From: VXNE01 sp965116625
GTDB lineage: Bacteria; Pseudomonadota; Gammaproteobacteria; Pseudomonadales; Azotimanducaceae
Length of the DNA stretch: 64,000 bases
Assembly (NCBI GenBank): GCA_965116625.1
Contig: OZ220717.1
Coordinates: forward strand, 434,001-498,000
Reading direction: 5' to 3'
A program made the translations under genes and the position numbers. Below the pieces are notes generated by a model. The model saw nothing but the letters and a program-made list of their open reading frames with translations, had not been told where the DNA came from and made no database searches. Positions 53,382 to 63,475 of the stretch are shown here, piece by piece (position 1 is the stretch's first letter; each line of letters starts with the position of its first letter).

Positions 53382-56342
53382 ATGAAGAGACTTTCACAAA
53401 TCGCGTCACTGGCAGTGGCGCTCATCCTGTTCGGTATACCTGCCCATGCGGCCGACGAAGGCGAGGCCACCGAGGCAGAGGCGCCAGCCGCCGACGACAC
53501 CCGGTACATCGAAGAGATCATCGTGACCGGCGAGCGCGGCGAGCAGAGCTCGCTCGAGCGCGCCATGACGGTCACCGGCTTCAACGCCAGCATGATCGAG
53601 CAACTGGGCATCCAGAACACCAACGACCTCGAGGTCCTCGTACCGGGCCTGCAGGTTGGCACCCGCAGCCACGCGGGCAAGAACGAGGATGGACACCTCG
53701 TCATGCGCGGAGTCGCGAACGACCGCCGCATCAACTTCTTCCAGGACTCGTCGGTCGCCGTCTATGTCGACGGCGTCTACAGTCCCGTCTCCTACGGTCT
53801 CGACGGCGGCATGTTCGACGTCGAACGAATCGAGGTGGCCCGGGGCCCGCAAGGCACGACGGGCGGCCAGACCGCGCTGACCGGGTCCGTCAGCTTCGTC
53901 ACCAAGAAGCCGACCGACGAATGGGACCTGAAGGTCACCGGCGAGGTGACCGACCAAAACTCGTACGAGTCCAACGTCGCGTTCGGCGGCCCCATAGGAA
54001 ACAGCAATTTCTCCTATCGGCTGGCCGCGAGCCGACTCACCGGCGACGGCCTGATCGAGAACGTCGGCGCGGGACCCGACGCTGGCGTGCCCGACCGGCT
54101 CCAGTATTCGCCGCAGCTTCGCTTCAAGAATGATCGGTGGGACGTCACCGCACGCTACAGAAAGCTGACCGATACCGGCGTGCACAACCTCTCGCTCATC
54201 ATCGGCGCGCGCAATACCGAGGAACAGTATTACCTGCTGAACGATGGCACGCCCCGATGCGAAATAGACCGGCACCCCGATTCGCCCACCTATGGCGAAT
54301 GCATCAGGGACTCGGCCGGGAATGTCGTGTACTACCTCAATCCGTTCTACGGGCTGGGCCAGAACGTGGCGATCGCGAACTGTCCGGGTTTCAACAACGA
54401 CGGCTCTCGCGACCCCGGCCATCCCGTGGTCTGCGCCGGCGAGCATCTGCAACTCAAGACCGAACTCAACGCCCCCCTGAGCGAGAACAACTCCCAGGAG
54501 GCGACCACGCTCGAGGCGCGCTATGCCCTCAACGACACCCACGAGATCGTCTACCACTTCGGTGATCGCGATACGCGAACGGACACGACCGACGACCAGG
54601 ACCAGACCAACCGAATGGGCGGCGGCCGTTGCCTGGCGATTCATCCCCGCGTCATTTCCGGAGAACTTCAGGAAGGTCAGAGGCATTCCCGCTGCGCATT
54701 GGATGAAGCCGGCAACGGTGTGTACGACGACAAGATTACCAACTACCTGCGCACCTCCGATCAAGTCAGTCACGAGATTGCGCTCATCTCCGACAACGAA
54801 GGGCCGCTCAACTATACGTTCGGCTATACCTACCTCTCCGGTGACCAGCCCTACGTCTATCGCGATATGTTCAACGGGGTGGAAACCGGCAGCAACAGCC
54901 TCAACAACGCCACCTTCTACACGGATACGTCGGCCATTTGCGAAGCGAGACTGGAGGAAGTGAGATTCCCATGGGAGGCCGGACGGTGGAGTGGCGACAT
55001 CCGTGATCCGAGCAACCCGAGCAACAAATTGGCGACGGGTTATATCCTCGGTTGCTATGGCAGCGACTACTCCGCCCACTGGAGCGACGTCACCAACGGC
55101 GGCACCCATATCAACGGCAGCGGCCTAGTCGGCGCCTTCTATGGCAACGTGACCTATGACCAGCAGGCGCTCTACACCAACGTGGAATACATGCTGAACG
55201 ACCAGTGGAAGGTCTTCGGCGGCCTGCGCTACAACGACGACCACAAGGAGCACGTGCAGAACGACTTCAGCACGTCAAGCCAGCGCACTCTCCCCGATGG
55301 GACGGTCATAAACGTCGTGAACGCCATACTCAGAAGCAAGCACTACGATACCGTCTGCTGCGGCTATATCGGCATCGAGACCGACGCCGAAGGCTTCGCC
55401 ATACCGGATGACCGGACCTTCGCCGATTCCAAGGTGAAGACCTGGAGGATATTGACCTGGAACGTCGGCGCGGAATACACGCCGACCGACAACCTGATGT
55501 GGTATGGCCGCATCTCCAAGGGTTATCGTGCCGGCGGCTTCGCGGGCTTCGGCAACCTGCTCGGGGAACCCATGCCCGCGGAAGAGATGATGAACTACGA
55601 AGCTGGCCTGAAGGGGCTCTTCTTCGACAACGACGTACAGTTGGAGATCAGCGCCTACTACCAGGATTTCAGTTCCTTCTGGATACAGGAACGGCGCCTC
55701 AGAACCAGCGCCGAGCTTGTCGTCAACAATCCGCGCAATCAGCTCTGGATCGGAGACACCACGGCCATCGACGGCACGGTGATCGGCGGCGTGGAGGCGC
55801 AGGGCGCATGGCAGATCAATGACAGGTTGGTCCTGCGGGGTTTCTACGAATACATGTATTCGAGCTTCGGTCCCTTCGAAACCAACTACTGCTGCACCCC
55901 GGAGGGCACTACAGCGCCCACGATTACCCGTGAGATAGACGGACGGACATACAGCGGCGGCACCCCCTCGAATTTCGAGGGCAACTCCCTGCGCTTGCAG
56001 CCGAACCACAAACTCTCCTCTGCGTTGACGTACGACGTGCCGATACCGGCACGCTACGGCACGCTGGACGTGGTGGGAATAATGAGCTGGCGCGACGCTA
56101 TGTATCCCGACGAAGCCAATCTGGATATATACGAGATCCCCGCCTATCTCCGGTGGGATATGCGCGCGAACTGGGTATCGCCGAACGGCCGATACACCGT
56201 TACAGGTTGGGTCACCAACGTGCTTGACGTGGTCCAGGTCCTGAGCTATTCGCCTCGGGACGGCAACGGCGTCACCGGGCCGGTGCATGGAACCGTCTCA
56301 GACGAGCGTCGGATTGGCCTGACGTTCAACTATCAGATGTAA
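53382..56342 (+). CDS. TonB-dependent receptor 1
   Basis: A 986-residue outer-membrane receptor. It has a signal peptide ending in HAADE, a TonB-box-like IEEIIVTGERGE, a plug domain (VLVPGLQVGTRS, VERIEVARGPQGTTGGQTAL) and a barrel whose last residues are RRIGLTFNYQM, a typical C-terminal beta strand. GGAGG lies just before ATG 53382. Substrate unknown; the neighbours suggest uptake of a hydrophobic or oxidised organic compound. A strong terminator follows. Confidence 0.9.
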   Translation: MKRLSQIASLAVALILFGIPAHAADEGEATEAEAPAADDTRYIEEIIVTGERGEQSSLERAMTVTGFNASMIEQLGIQNTNDLEVLVPGLQVGTRSHAGKNEDGHLVMRGVANDRRINFFQDSSVAVYVDGVYSPVSYGLDGGMFDVERIEVARGPQGTTGGQTALTGSVSFVTKKPTDEWDLKVTGEVTDQNSYESNVAFGGPIGNSNFSYRLAASRLTGDGLIENVGAGPDAGVPDRLQYSPQLRFKNDRWDVTARYRKLTDTGVHNLSLIIGARNTEEQYYLLNDGTPRCEIDRHPDSPTYGECIRDSAGNVVYYLNPFYGLGQNVAIANCPGFNNDGSRDPGHPVVCAGEHLQLKTELNAPLSENNSQEATTLEARYALNDTHEIVYHFGDRDTRTDTTDDQDQTNRMGGGRCLAIHPRVISGELQEGQRHSRCALDEAGNGVYDDKITNYLRTSDQVSHEIALISDNEGPLNYTFGYTYLSGDQPYVYRDMFNGVETGSNSLNNATFYTDTSAICEARLEEVRFPWEAGRWSGDIRDPSNPSNKLATGYILGCYGSDYSAHWSDVTNGGTHINGSGLVGAFYGNVTYDQQALYTNVEYMLNDQWKVFGGLRYNDDHKEHVQNDFSTSSQRTLPDGTVINVVNAILRSKHYDTVCCGYIGIETDAEGFAIPDDRTFADSKVKTWRILTWNVGAEYTPTDNLMWYGRISKGYRAGGFAGFGNLLGEPMPAEEMMNYEAGLKGLFFDNDVQLEISAYYQDFSSFWIQERRLRTSAELVVNNPRNQLWIGDTTAIDGTVIGGVEAQGAWQINDRLVLRGFYEYMYSSFGPFETNYCCTPEGTTAPTITREIDGRTYSGGTPSNFEGNSLRLQPNHKLSSALTYDVPIPARYGTLDVVGIMSWRDAMYPDEANLDIYEIPAYLRWDMRANWVSPNGRYTVTGWVTNVLDVVQVLSYSPRDGNGVTGPVHGTVSDERRIGLTFNYQM

Positions 56343-56385
56343 CGGAGTGTCGACGGACTTCCTCAAGGGGGTCCGGAGCTTTTCG

Positions 56386-56419
56386 AAGGGCGCACCTCAA
56401 AAGGGTGCGCCCTTTCTTT
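56386..56419 (+). terminator. Rho-independent terminator after TonB receptor 1
   Basis: AAGGGCGCACC and GGTGCGCCCTT pair around a short loop and are followed by TCTTT. The loop TCAAAAG is the same as in the terminator after receptor 2. Confidence 0.85.
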
Positions 56420-56495
56420 GAGTACAGTCAGATCGTCCACGGACATATCTGCACAATCGTTGCCCTGCAAATTCACAACTTATCGGAGATCGACA

Positions 56496-57161
56496 ATGCC
56501 TGTCATAGACATGTCAACCATCAAGCCCGTCGGCGAATTCGGTTCGAAAGCCTGGGGCGAAGCCTGCGTCCAGGCGGCCATCAGGATGCTGGAAGCCGCT
56601 GATCTGCCCGCTTCGATCACCTGGGCCTTTTCCGAGCATTACACCCACCCACCCGCGCGACTGATGGAGGGAGGCCGCACGCACTCGGGCTACTACCTCA
56701 AGGTGCAAGAAGGAGAAGTCTCCGGCGGAGACGGCATTCTCGAGGAAGCACGGACGATCCCCGGTTTTCACGCCAAGGTGCCCTGGGCTGCCATCTGCAA
56801 TCAGTCCGCTGCGCTCTACGGCAGGGAGGGCATGCGGCAACGCCGTGTTGACCAACAGGCCCTGTTTGCGGCAATAGAAGAATACGTAGGCCGCGAGAAC
56901 CCGTTCGGCCTGGACATCAACAAGGAAGGGAAACCCAGCGTCATGCTGGATCCGGTGGGTCCCTGGCCTGCAGAGGTCGGTGCCGCCCTGGGAGAAGGCG
57001 CAGAAGAAGGGAATGGACTGCACAACATCGCCGCGACGTTGCAGACAGATTCCCCGGAATATGCCGACCTGCCGGTCACCGCGCTGCGGGTACCCATTTT
57101 TGCCGACATGACAGATCAGCAAAAGGCGGATTTCGTCAGGCTTTGCGGTATCGAGATGTAA
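56496..57161 (+). CDS. Protein of unknown function between the two receptors
   Basis: A 221-residue protein with no signal peptide or membrane segment, so likely cytoplasmic. Features include VIDMSTIKPVGEFGSKAWGE, WAFSEHYTHPPARLMEGGR and HAKVPWAAICNQSAALYG. It ends MTDQQKADFVRLCGIEM. GGAG precedes ATG 56496. No family was recognised. Its place between two receptor genes hints at a role in handling the same compound; that is inference. Confidence 0.7.
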   Translation: MPVIDMSTIKPVGEFGSKAWGEACVQAAIRMLEAADLPASITWAFSEHYTHPPARLMEGGRTHSGYYLKVQEGEVSGGDGILEEARTIPGFHAKVPWAAICNQSAALYGREGMRQRRVDQQALFAAIEEYVGRENPFGLDINKEGKPSVMLDPVGPWPAEVGAALGEGAEEGNGLHNIAATLQTDSPEYADLPVTALRVPIFADMTDQQKADFVRLCGIEM

Positions 57162-57502
57162 GCACGGGGAGGCGGCACTGGTGACCAGGCTGCCGGGTTG
57201 ACTTGACGAACCTTCACACCCTGTAGGTCAGTGCCAATCATCGTCGATGCGTCGAACCGGTCCCGAACCGGTCCATTGAGGATTTTGACGCTCCAGATAC
57301 CGCGCCCACGAACCTCATTTCGACGCCGCGGCGGACGGCTATGTCACGCGAAAAATGGGAAATAGTCATGACGAACCACCCGACTCCCTCCCCCGACAAC
57401 GTTGACCGTGCGCACCGATTTCGCTAGAACGGTTGCGACCTGGAGGCGAAGCGAGCCCCGCTTCCGAAGGAAATGACAAACCTGATCTTTGGAGAGAACA
57501 CC
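57162..57502. promoter_or_regulatory. Regulatory region upstream of TonB receptor 2
   Basis: This 341-base stretch has no gene. It holds tandem copies of CGAACCGGTCC at 57253-57263 and 57264-57274, each containing a palindromic ACCGGT, then the AAAAATGGG block (57351-57359) shared with receptor 1, and a putative promoter TTGACC (57402-57407)/TAGAAC (57425-57430) with 17-base spacing. GGAGAG precedes the ATG. Confidence 0.55.
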
Positions 57503-60136
57503 ATGAAAAAGTCCCTTCCGTTTGTTGCCTCATTGGGATTGGCTCTGGCACTTGCGGGATTGCCAGCCCACTCGGCCGATGAGACCGATGAGGCCGAAGA
57601 AGAAGCAGCAAAGACCTTTATCGAAGAAGTCATTGTGACCGCCGAGAAACGTGAAGAGAACCTGCTTGACGTACCGGTCACCATGACGGCTTTCAGCGGT
57701 CAGATGATTGAAGAGCTCGGCATGACCAATCAGGACGACCTGGAGCAACTGGTTCCTGGTCTGCAGTTTCAGGATGAGGGCCAGTTGACAGGTCAGGGCA
57801 CGACGATACGCGGTATTGGCACGAGACTCGCCGGCGAAACCCACCCGGACCTTGCGGTCGCCACCTATGTGGACGGTGTTTACACGCTCGGGGTGTACGG
57901 CGATGCGCCGAACATGTTTGACCTGGAGCGGGTTGAAGTCGCACGGGGTCCGCAGGGCACACTCAATGGCCGGAACTCGATTGCCGGATCGATCAGTTAC
58001 TACTCCACAAGGCCCACCGACGAGTGGGATCTTCTGTTCCATTCGGAGTACACGGATCAGTTTACGCAGCGCTACGGCGTTGCCTTCGGCGGCCCGCTCA
58101 CCGAGAACATCCTCTTCCGACTCAACGGCAGCTACTACGAGGGTGAAGGCGCACAAAAGAACATCGGCTTCGGCGAGGACTACGATGCACCGGATCAGAA
58201 GTTCTACGCGCCGCAACTGCGTTTCAGAACCGACAGGATGGATTTGAATCTGCGCTACACCAAGCTGGACGACGACGGCGTTCCCCGAACACAGGTGCTT
58301 CTGACCAATTTCGACACATCCAGCCCCACAGACTTTCTCGGGAACCCGAACGCGCATTACATGTGGGCCGGTCCGGTTCCGTCCGTCCCTGAAGGCTGTC
58401 CACCGAGAACGCCTGGCTGGGAGTGCGGTGACATCAGGAACGAACTGAATGTAAACCGCTCCGCCGTTGGCGGCAGCACCGCCGAAAGGCAGTCCATCGC
58501 TTTCAGTTTCGATATCAGTGACAACTACACGCTGCGCTACAACTTTGGCGACACCGACAACCTTTCCCAGGTTCAGAAAGACCGCGACATGACCAACCGG
58601 GTAGCAAGTCCGGATGATCCGCTCATCGCCTCCGACGCACCGGTACCCTTGAAGGACGAGGCGAACCAAGTCCTGTACGGCTACATAGAGACTTCTCACG
58701 AGTTGCACCTGGTGTCGAACCTGGACGGCAAGTTCAACTATATCCTCGGTGCCTATACGTACGAGAATGCCATGGAATGGGTCGTAGCTTCCCTGGTCTA
58801 CACCAATGCCTGGTCAAATATTTCTGCTGAAGACGCTGCGGCAGCCACCCCTTTCGGTACTTGCGCGAATGCGCTTTCCCTTCTTGTTGCTATCTTTGGA
58901 GCAGCCTCGACGCCGGAAGAAGCGGAGGCAATGGGCGTACCCGGCAACTACTGGCGATGTCCGGAAGGTGACGACCACAACCAATGGCTGAGTTTCGAGT
59001 CGAGAGGCAGCTCGGCGACCGATGCTTTTTTCATCAACGGTGACTATCAGGTCAACGATCAGTGGCTCGTCTCGGGCGGTCTTCGCTATACGGAAGATCT
59101 GAAGACCCAGGATTTCAACGGCGGCTGGGCCAAATTCGGTTTTGGCTTTGTTGGGGGCATACCGCTTGAAATCCTCTTCGACGATTCAGATCCCAATCCG
59201 CGAGTCTGGGACAAGACCATTGGCCACATTTCCCTGGAATACACCCCGGATGAGGATCGTCTGATCTACGGGCGAATCTCGACGGGATACCGGGCAGGCA
59301 GTTTCAACCCCAAGTCCGATGCGGTCCCGACGTTCGTCAAGGAAGAGACGTTGATCAACTACGAGCTCGGCATGAAGGGGATGTTCATGGATGGACGGCT
59401 TCGGTTGACTTCCGGCATTTTCTTCAACGATTTCGACAACTACCAGATTACTGGCTCAATCGAGCCCCAGGACGCGAGGGATCGTGTCACCGACGGACTG
59501 TTCAGCCAGTTTTCCGCATCACCCATCATCGAGTTCACGAACAACATCAGGGATACCAGGATCTGGGGTGGTGAAGTTGACTTCATCTACTATGTGAACG
59601 ACAACTGGCGGGTGAGCGGATTCTATGCCTATCTCGACTCCGAGATCGGTCCGCATCTGGAGGTCGTTCGGGGCCACCCCAATCCGCAAACGGGCACATG
59701 GAACCATATTGATTTCATGACCGGCCAGCCGACCACCAGCGAGTACGTTCTTCCCACGGACATGACCGGCAACCAGTTGCCGATGCAGCCGAACCACAAG
59801 TTCGCGCTGACGGCCAGCTACGAGACGCCGCTAACTGGTGTAATTGGCGGACACTTGCAGGTGCTGGGGACCTATAGCTGGGTTGACGATCGGGCATCAG
59901 ATCTCAGCAACTTCGATGTCTCGACGCTGCCGGCATACGGACGATTCGATCTTCGCGGCATCTGGACGTCGCGAGACGAAACCATCACCGCGACGCTGTT
60001 CGCGCAAAACGTATTCGATGAAATTGGCGTGATCGAGTACCTCCATCTATCCACCATTGCCGGGGCACCGGCGTCGGGCACGCTGACTGAACCGCGTACG
60101 GTAGGCCTGGAAGTTCGCTGGAGACCGAACCTGTAG
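57503..60136 (+). CDS. TonB-dependent receptor 2
   Basis: An 877-residue outer-membrane receptor. It has a signal peptide (MKKSLPFVASLGLALALAG), a TonB-box-like FIEEVIVTAEKREENLLDV, a plug (QLVPGLQFQDEG, VERGVEVARG-like region with GPQGTLNGRNSIAGS) and a barrel ending EPRTVGLEVRWRPNL. It is related in layout to receptor 1 but clearly diverged. Probably imports an organic compound in partnership with the nearby PhyH protein; the substrate is unknown. Confidence 0.9.
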   Translation: MKKSLPFVASLGLALALAGLPAHSADETDEAEEEAAKTFIEEVIVTAEKREENLLDVPVTMTAFSGQMIEELGMTNQDDLEQLVPGLQFQDEGQLTGQGTTIRGIGTRLAGETHPDLAVATYVDGVYTLGVYGDAPNMFDLERVEVARGPQGTLNGRNSIAGSISYYSTRPTDEWDLLFHSEYTDQFTQRYGVAFGGPLTENILFRLNGSYYEGEGAQKNIGFGEDYDAPDQKFYAPQLRFRTDRMDLNLRYTKLDDDGVPRTQVLLTNFDTSSPTDFLGNPNAHYMWAGPVPSVPEGCPPRTPGWECGDIRNELNVNRSAVGGSTAERQSIAFSFDISDNYTLRYNFGDTDNLSQVQKDRDMTNRVASPDDPLIASDAPVPLKDEANQVLYGYIETSHELHLVSNLDGKFNYILGAYTYENAMEWVVASLVYTNAWSNISAEDAAAATPFGTCANALSLLVAIFGAASTPEEAEAMGVPGNYWRCPEGDDHNQWLSFESRGSSATDAFFINGDYQVNDQWLVSGGLRYTEDLKTQDFNGGWAKFGFGFVGGIPLEILFDDSDPNPRVWDKTIGHISLEYTPDEDRLIYGRISTGYRAGSFNPKSDAVPTFVKEETLINYELGMKGMFMDGRLRLTSGIFFNDFDNYQITGSIEPQDARDRVTDGLFSQFSASPIIEFTNNIRDTRIWGGEVDFIYYVNDNWRVSGFYAYLDSEIGPHLEVVRGHPNPQTGTWNHIDFMTGQPTTSEYVLPTDMTGNQLPMQPNHKFALTASYETPLTGVIGGHLQVLGTYSWVDDRASDLSNFDVSTLPAYGRFDLRGIWTSRDETITATLFAQNVFDEIGVIEYLHLSTIAGAPASGTLTEPRTVGLEVRWRPNL

Positions 60137-60159
60137 CTGCAGCGGCCCAACCCTCCCAA

Positions 60160-60191
60160 GAGCGCACCTCAAAAGGGTGCGCTCGCTTTTT
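60160..60191 (+). terminator. Rho-independent terminator after TonB receptor 2
   Basis: GAGCGCACC and GGTGCGCTC pair around TCAAAAG and are followed by GCTTTTT. The stem differs from the receptor 1 terminator by a paired change (G-C to A-T), which keeps the hairpin. Confidence 0.85.
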
Positions 60192-60219
60192 CTGCAGGGA
60201 GCGGATCGGAGGAATACCG

Positions 60220-61020
60220 ATGAGACCAAAAACCACCTTTCAGATTGATCTTACGGAAGAACAGATCGCCTCTTACCGCGACAACGGGTATCTCAGCATT
60301 GAACGCATCACCACCGACGAGGAAATCGAGTGGCTCAAGGAGATCTACGATCAACTCTTTGTTGAGCGCGCGGGCGAGGAGAAGGGTATGTATTACGACC
60401 TGGCCGCGCCACGTGGGCACTCCGGGCGTGAGGTGCTCCCGCAAGTGCTTGGCCCGGACCTGAAGATCCCGGAACTTCGGATGAGCCAGCATTTCCAGAA
60501 CGCACTCAAGCTCGGCACCCAGCTCCTTGGGACAGACGAAAAGGTCAGCGCTGGTGGTCACATGATCTTCAAGCCAGCCCGATATGGCGCCGAAACGCCC
60601 TGGCACCAGGACGAAGCCTACTGGAACCCGGATGTTTACCTGAACAGCCTCAGCGTCTGGATGCCCTTGGACGAAGCAACGGTGGAAAGTGGCTGCATGC
60701 AGTTCATTCCGGGCTCCCACAAGGAGGACCTGCGTTGGCATCGCCACATCGACAACGACCCGCTGATTCACGGACTAATGACCGATGACGTCGATCCGTC
60801 GACGGCCGTTGCCTGTCCACTGGCACCGGGGGGCGCAACCTTTCACCACTCTCGAACCTTGCACCATACGGCCCCAAACACGACGGACAATCCTCGTCGG
60901 GCCTACATTATCGTGTGCTCCGGGCCGACGAAGAGGCGCGAAGTCCCCGCGCCCCGCCCCTGGACGGACGAGGAGCGGGAAGCGCTGGCCAAGGCGAATA
61001 TCGACGTGCAAGTCTTCTGA
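60220..61020 (+). CDS. Phytanoyl-CoA dioxygenase (PhyH) family protein
   Basis: A 266-residue Fe(II)/2-oxoglutarate oxygenase. The HxD pair is in WHQDEAYW (H129, D131), with a distal His in TLHHTAPNTTDNPRRAYI and an Arg in NPRR for 2-oxoglutarate. ESGCMQFIPGSHKEDLRWHR fits PhyH. It follows receptor 2, after its terminator, and is unlikely to be read from the same transcript without readthrough. A second PhyH gene is at 29218. Confidence 0.87.
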   Translation: MRPKTTFQIDLTEEQIASYRDNGYLSIERITTDEEIEWLKEIYDQLFVERAGEEKGMYYDLAAPRGHSGREVLPQVLGPDLKIPELRMSQHFQNALKLGTQLLGTDEKVSAGGHMIFKPARYGAETPWHQDEAYWNPDVYLNSLSVWMPLDEATVESGCMQFIPGSHKEDLRWHRHIDNDPLIHGLMTDDVDPSTAVACPLAPGGATFHHSRTLHHTAPNTTDNPRRAYIIVCSGPTKRREVPAPRPWTDEEREALAKANIDVQVF

Positions 61021-61022
61021 AA

Positions 61023-62843
61023 TCAGAAACTGATTCGCTCTGCCTTTTCCTCGTCGAACCACCAGCCATCGGGGAACGGCGCTACATACATCTCCTCTGG
61101 AAGATCGGGCCTGCCGAATTTGTCCCAGTAAACGATGCGGGTGTCCCCGAGGGCATCCAGCGGGATCTGGTAATAGTTCCAAAGCAGAACACGATCGAGC
61201 GCCCGGCAGGCGCTCACAAACCCATTGAGGTGTGTCGCACTGAGCGCCGCCTCGACCAGGGCATCGACCGCCGGGTCGTTGAGGCCGGACGCGTTAAGGT
61301 AAAGGGTCGATGAGGAATGAAAAAAGGGTCGCAACTCCCACGAGGGCGGCACCTCGATTCCGCCACCCACCAGGATAGCGTCGTAGTCAGCGTTGCGCCG
61401 GCGATTGTAGTAGCCGGCATGGTCGATCATGCGGATGTCCGCCTGGATGCCCAGTATCGACAGCGAACGCACGTACGGCAGGAGAATACGCTGGTCGTCC
61501 CGCAAAAAGGACAGGAACTCGATCACAAAGGGTTCGCCCGCATCGTTGACCATCACGCCATCCACGACCCGATAGCCGGCTTTTCGGAAGAGTGCCCTCG
61601 CCCTCGACAAACCGTCCCGGTCGACGCCCACGCCATCTGAACTGGGGAAGGAAAAGGGATGCGTGAATACCCTGGCGGGCAACTCCCCGCGATGCGGTTC
61701 GAGAAGCGCTCTTTCCGCTTCTCCCGGCAGTCCCGAGGAAGCGAACATGGAGTCGGCAAAGAAGCTGTTGGCCCGGGTCAATTGGCCCCCGTGCAACGCC
61801 CGGATCTGCCACTCGAAGTCCAATGCACGGGCCAGCGCCTCGCGTACGCGAACATCGTCGAACGGTTGGCGCCGCGTGTTCAGCGCCAGGCTATAGCGGG
61901 GACCGCTCCGATTGCCGGACGCCAATGTGCCGAGAACGAGCCAGCCGTGGTCGCGGGCGGGAACGTCGTAGGATTTGAGCCAGTGCCGCGAGTCGGTCTC
62001 GGTCCACACGTCGAGCACTCCCGCGCGCAGGGCTTCGCGAGCGACCGTCGCGTCCAGGTAACGTTCGTAGCGAATGGTATCGAAGTTGAATTTTCCGCGA
62101 TTCACCGGAAGGTCCCTGGCCCAGTAATCCGGCACCCGCTCGTACGTGACGTAGCGACCCCGGGACACGCCTGTCAGCCGGTAGGGGCCGCTCTGTGGCG
62201 GCGGCGTCGTTATAGGTTCGCTCACATCCCGGTCGCGCCAGTAATGCGCAGGCACGATGGGCATGTAGCCGAGGATGAAGAGCTGCTTGGCAACGTCCGA
62301 GTCGGCACGAATCTCGACGGTGAGCGGGTTCAGGATGCTGACGTCCGTAACCCAGGCCAGCGCCCCTGCCCACCCGTGGGCCATGACGTCGGCGCGAAAG
62401 GTCTCCACCGAAAACTTGACATCGGTTGCGGTGATCGGCCTGCCGTCGTGCCAGCGTGCCTGCGGGCGCAGCCGGAAGACGATCCTCCGGCGATCGGCGC
62501 TGAGGGCGATCGACTCGGCGAGATTGCCGTAGTAGCCCGAGGGTTCGTCGCCGGCGCGCTCGATCAGGTGATCGTAGGACCGGTAGAATCCCGCCGGCTG
62601 GTACATCGGCGACACGGTGTCCAAGGGCTTGAGCCAAGGCAGTACCAGCGTCCCGCCCTTCGGGGCGTCCGTGTTGAGATAGTTGAAGTGCGAGAAGTCT
62701 GCGGGATATTTCAGTTCGTAGTTGGGTATCTGCGAGACGCCGTAACGGAACTCGAGCGGCTTCGTATCGGCAACCGCGTGCGCCAAAGGGTGTATCGCCA
62801 GCGCGAACAGCAACAGGATGCTTCCAGCGCGCGGTTTTTCCAT
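61023..62843 (-). CDS. YejA-like extracellular solute-binding protein (family 5)
   Basis: A 606-residue periplasmic binding protein with a signal peptide (SILLLFALAIHPLAHAVA). FRYGVSQIPNYELKYPADFS, then NYLNTDAPKGGTL, and DGVMVNDAGEPFVIEFLSF fit the YejA group. It converges on the PhyH gene. No permease or ATPase is visible in the window. Confidence 0.85.
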   Translation of the reverse strand: MEKPRAGSILLLFALAIHPLAHAVADTKPLEFRYGVSQIPNYELKYPADFSHFNYLNTDAPKGGTLVLPWLKPLDTVSPMYQPAGFYRSYDHLIERAGDEPSGYYGNLAESIALSADRRRIVFRLRPQARWHDGRPITATDVKFSVETFRADVMAHGWAGALAWVTDVSILNPLTVEIRADSDVAKQLFILGYMPIVPAHYWRDRDVSEPITTPPPQSGPYRLTGVSRGRYVTYERVPDYWARDLPVNRGKFNFDTIRYERYLDATVAREALRAGVLDVWTETDSRHWLKSYDVPARDHGWLVLGTLASGNRSGPRYSLALNTRRQPFDDVRVREALARALDFEWQIRALHGGQLTRANSFFADSMFASSGLPGEAERALLEPHRGELPARVFTHPFSFPSSDGVGVDRDGLSRARALFRKAGYRVVDGVMVNDAGEPFVIEFLSFLRDDQRILLPYVRSLSILGIQADIRMIDHAGYYNRRRNADYDAILVGGGIEVPPSWELRPFFHSSSTLYLNASGLNDPAVDALVEAALSATHLNGFVSACRALDRVLLWNYYQIPLDALGDTRIVYWDKFGRPDLPEEMYVAPFPDGWWFDEEKAERISF

Positions 62844-62878
62844 GCGATAGCGCTTCTACCTGCGTGAGGAGAGAGATT

Positions 62879-63475
62879 ATGACCGACATGGGCCTGTTCG
62901 ACGCCATGTATCACTGCCGGGCAATGCGTCGCCTGAAGCCGGACCCGGTGCCCCGAGAACTCCTGTTGAAGCTGGTCGATGCCGCCCACCAGGGACCCAG
63001 CGCCAGCAACAAGCAGAACGACCGGTGGCTGGTCGTCACCCGCGCCGACATCAAGCAGAAGATTGCCGACCTGAACCGTGCCGCCATCGACCGCTACGTA
63101 ACGTTCCCTCCCGATGCGCCGCCTTCCGCATTCAAGTGGCAGTACGACAACCTCGAGTCCGTACCGGCCATCATCGTTGGCGGCCTCGAGCTGGATCAGC
63201 ATGGCGACAGCTTTCATGACGGTTACGCCGCCGGAGGCTCCATCTGGCCCAAGGTGCAGAACCTGCTGCTGGCGGCTCGCGCCCTGCAGTTGGGCGCATG
63301 TCCAACGAACCTGCCGTTGTTCGGGGATCGGGCCGCTGCTTACGAGGCCCTCAACGTGCCCGCCAACATGGAGCTCGCCTGCGTGATTCCGGTCGGCTAT
63401 CCCATGGGCCGTTTCGGTCCGGTAACCCGGCGACCGGCGGAGGAGATCGTCAGTTGGGATCAGTTCGACAACTGA
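62879..63475 (+). CDS. Nitroreductase family protein
   Basis: The 198-residue FMN-dependent oxidoreductase has CRAMRRLKPDPVPRELLLKL and AAHQGPSASNKQNDRWLVV, with FMN-contacting residues in SNKQ. GAGGAGAG lies before ATG 62879. It may act on a nitro or quinone compound and is divergent from the binding protein at 61023. Confidence 0.82.
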   Translation: MTDMGLFDAMYHCRAMRRLKPDPVPRELLLKLVDAAHQGPSASNKQNDRWLVVTRADIKQKIADLNRAAIDRYVTFPPDAPPSAFKWQYDNLESVPAIIVGGLELDQHGDSFHDGYAAGGSIWPKVQNLLLAARALQLGACPTNLPLFGDRAAAYEALNVPANMELACVIPVGYPMGRFGPVTRRPAEEIVSWDQFDN

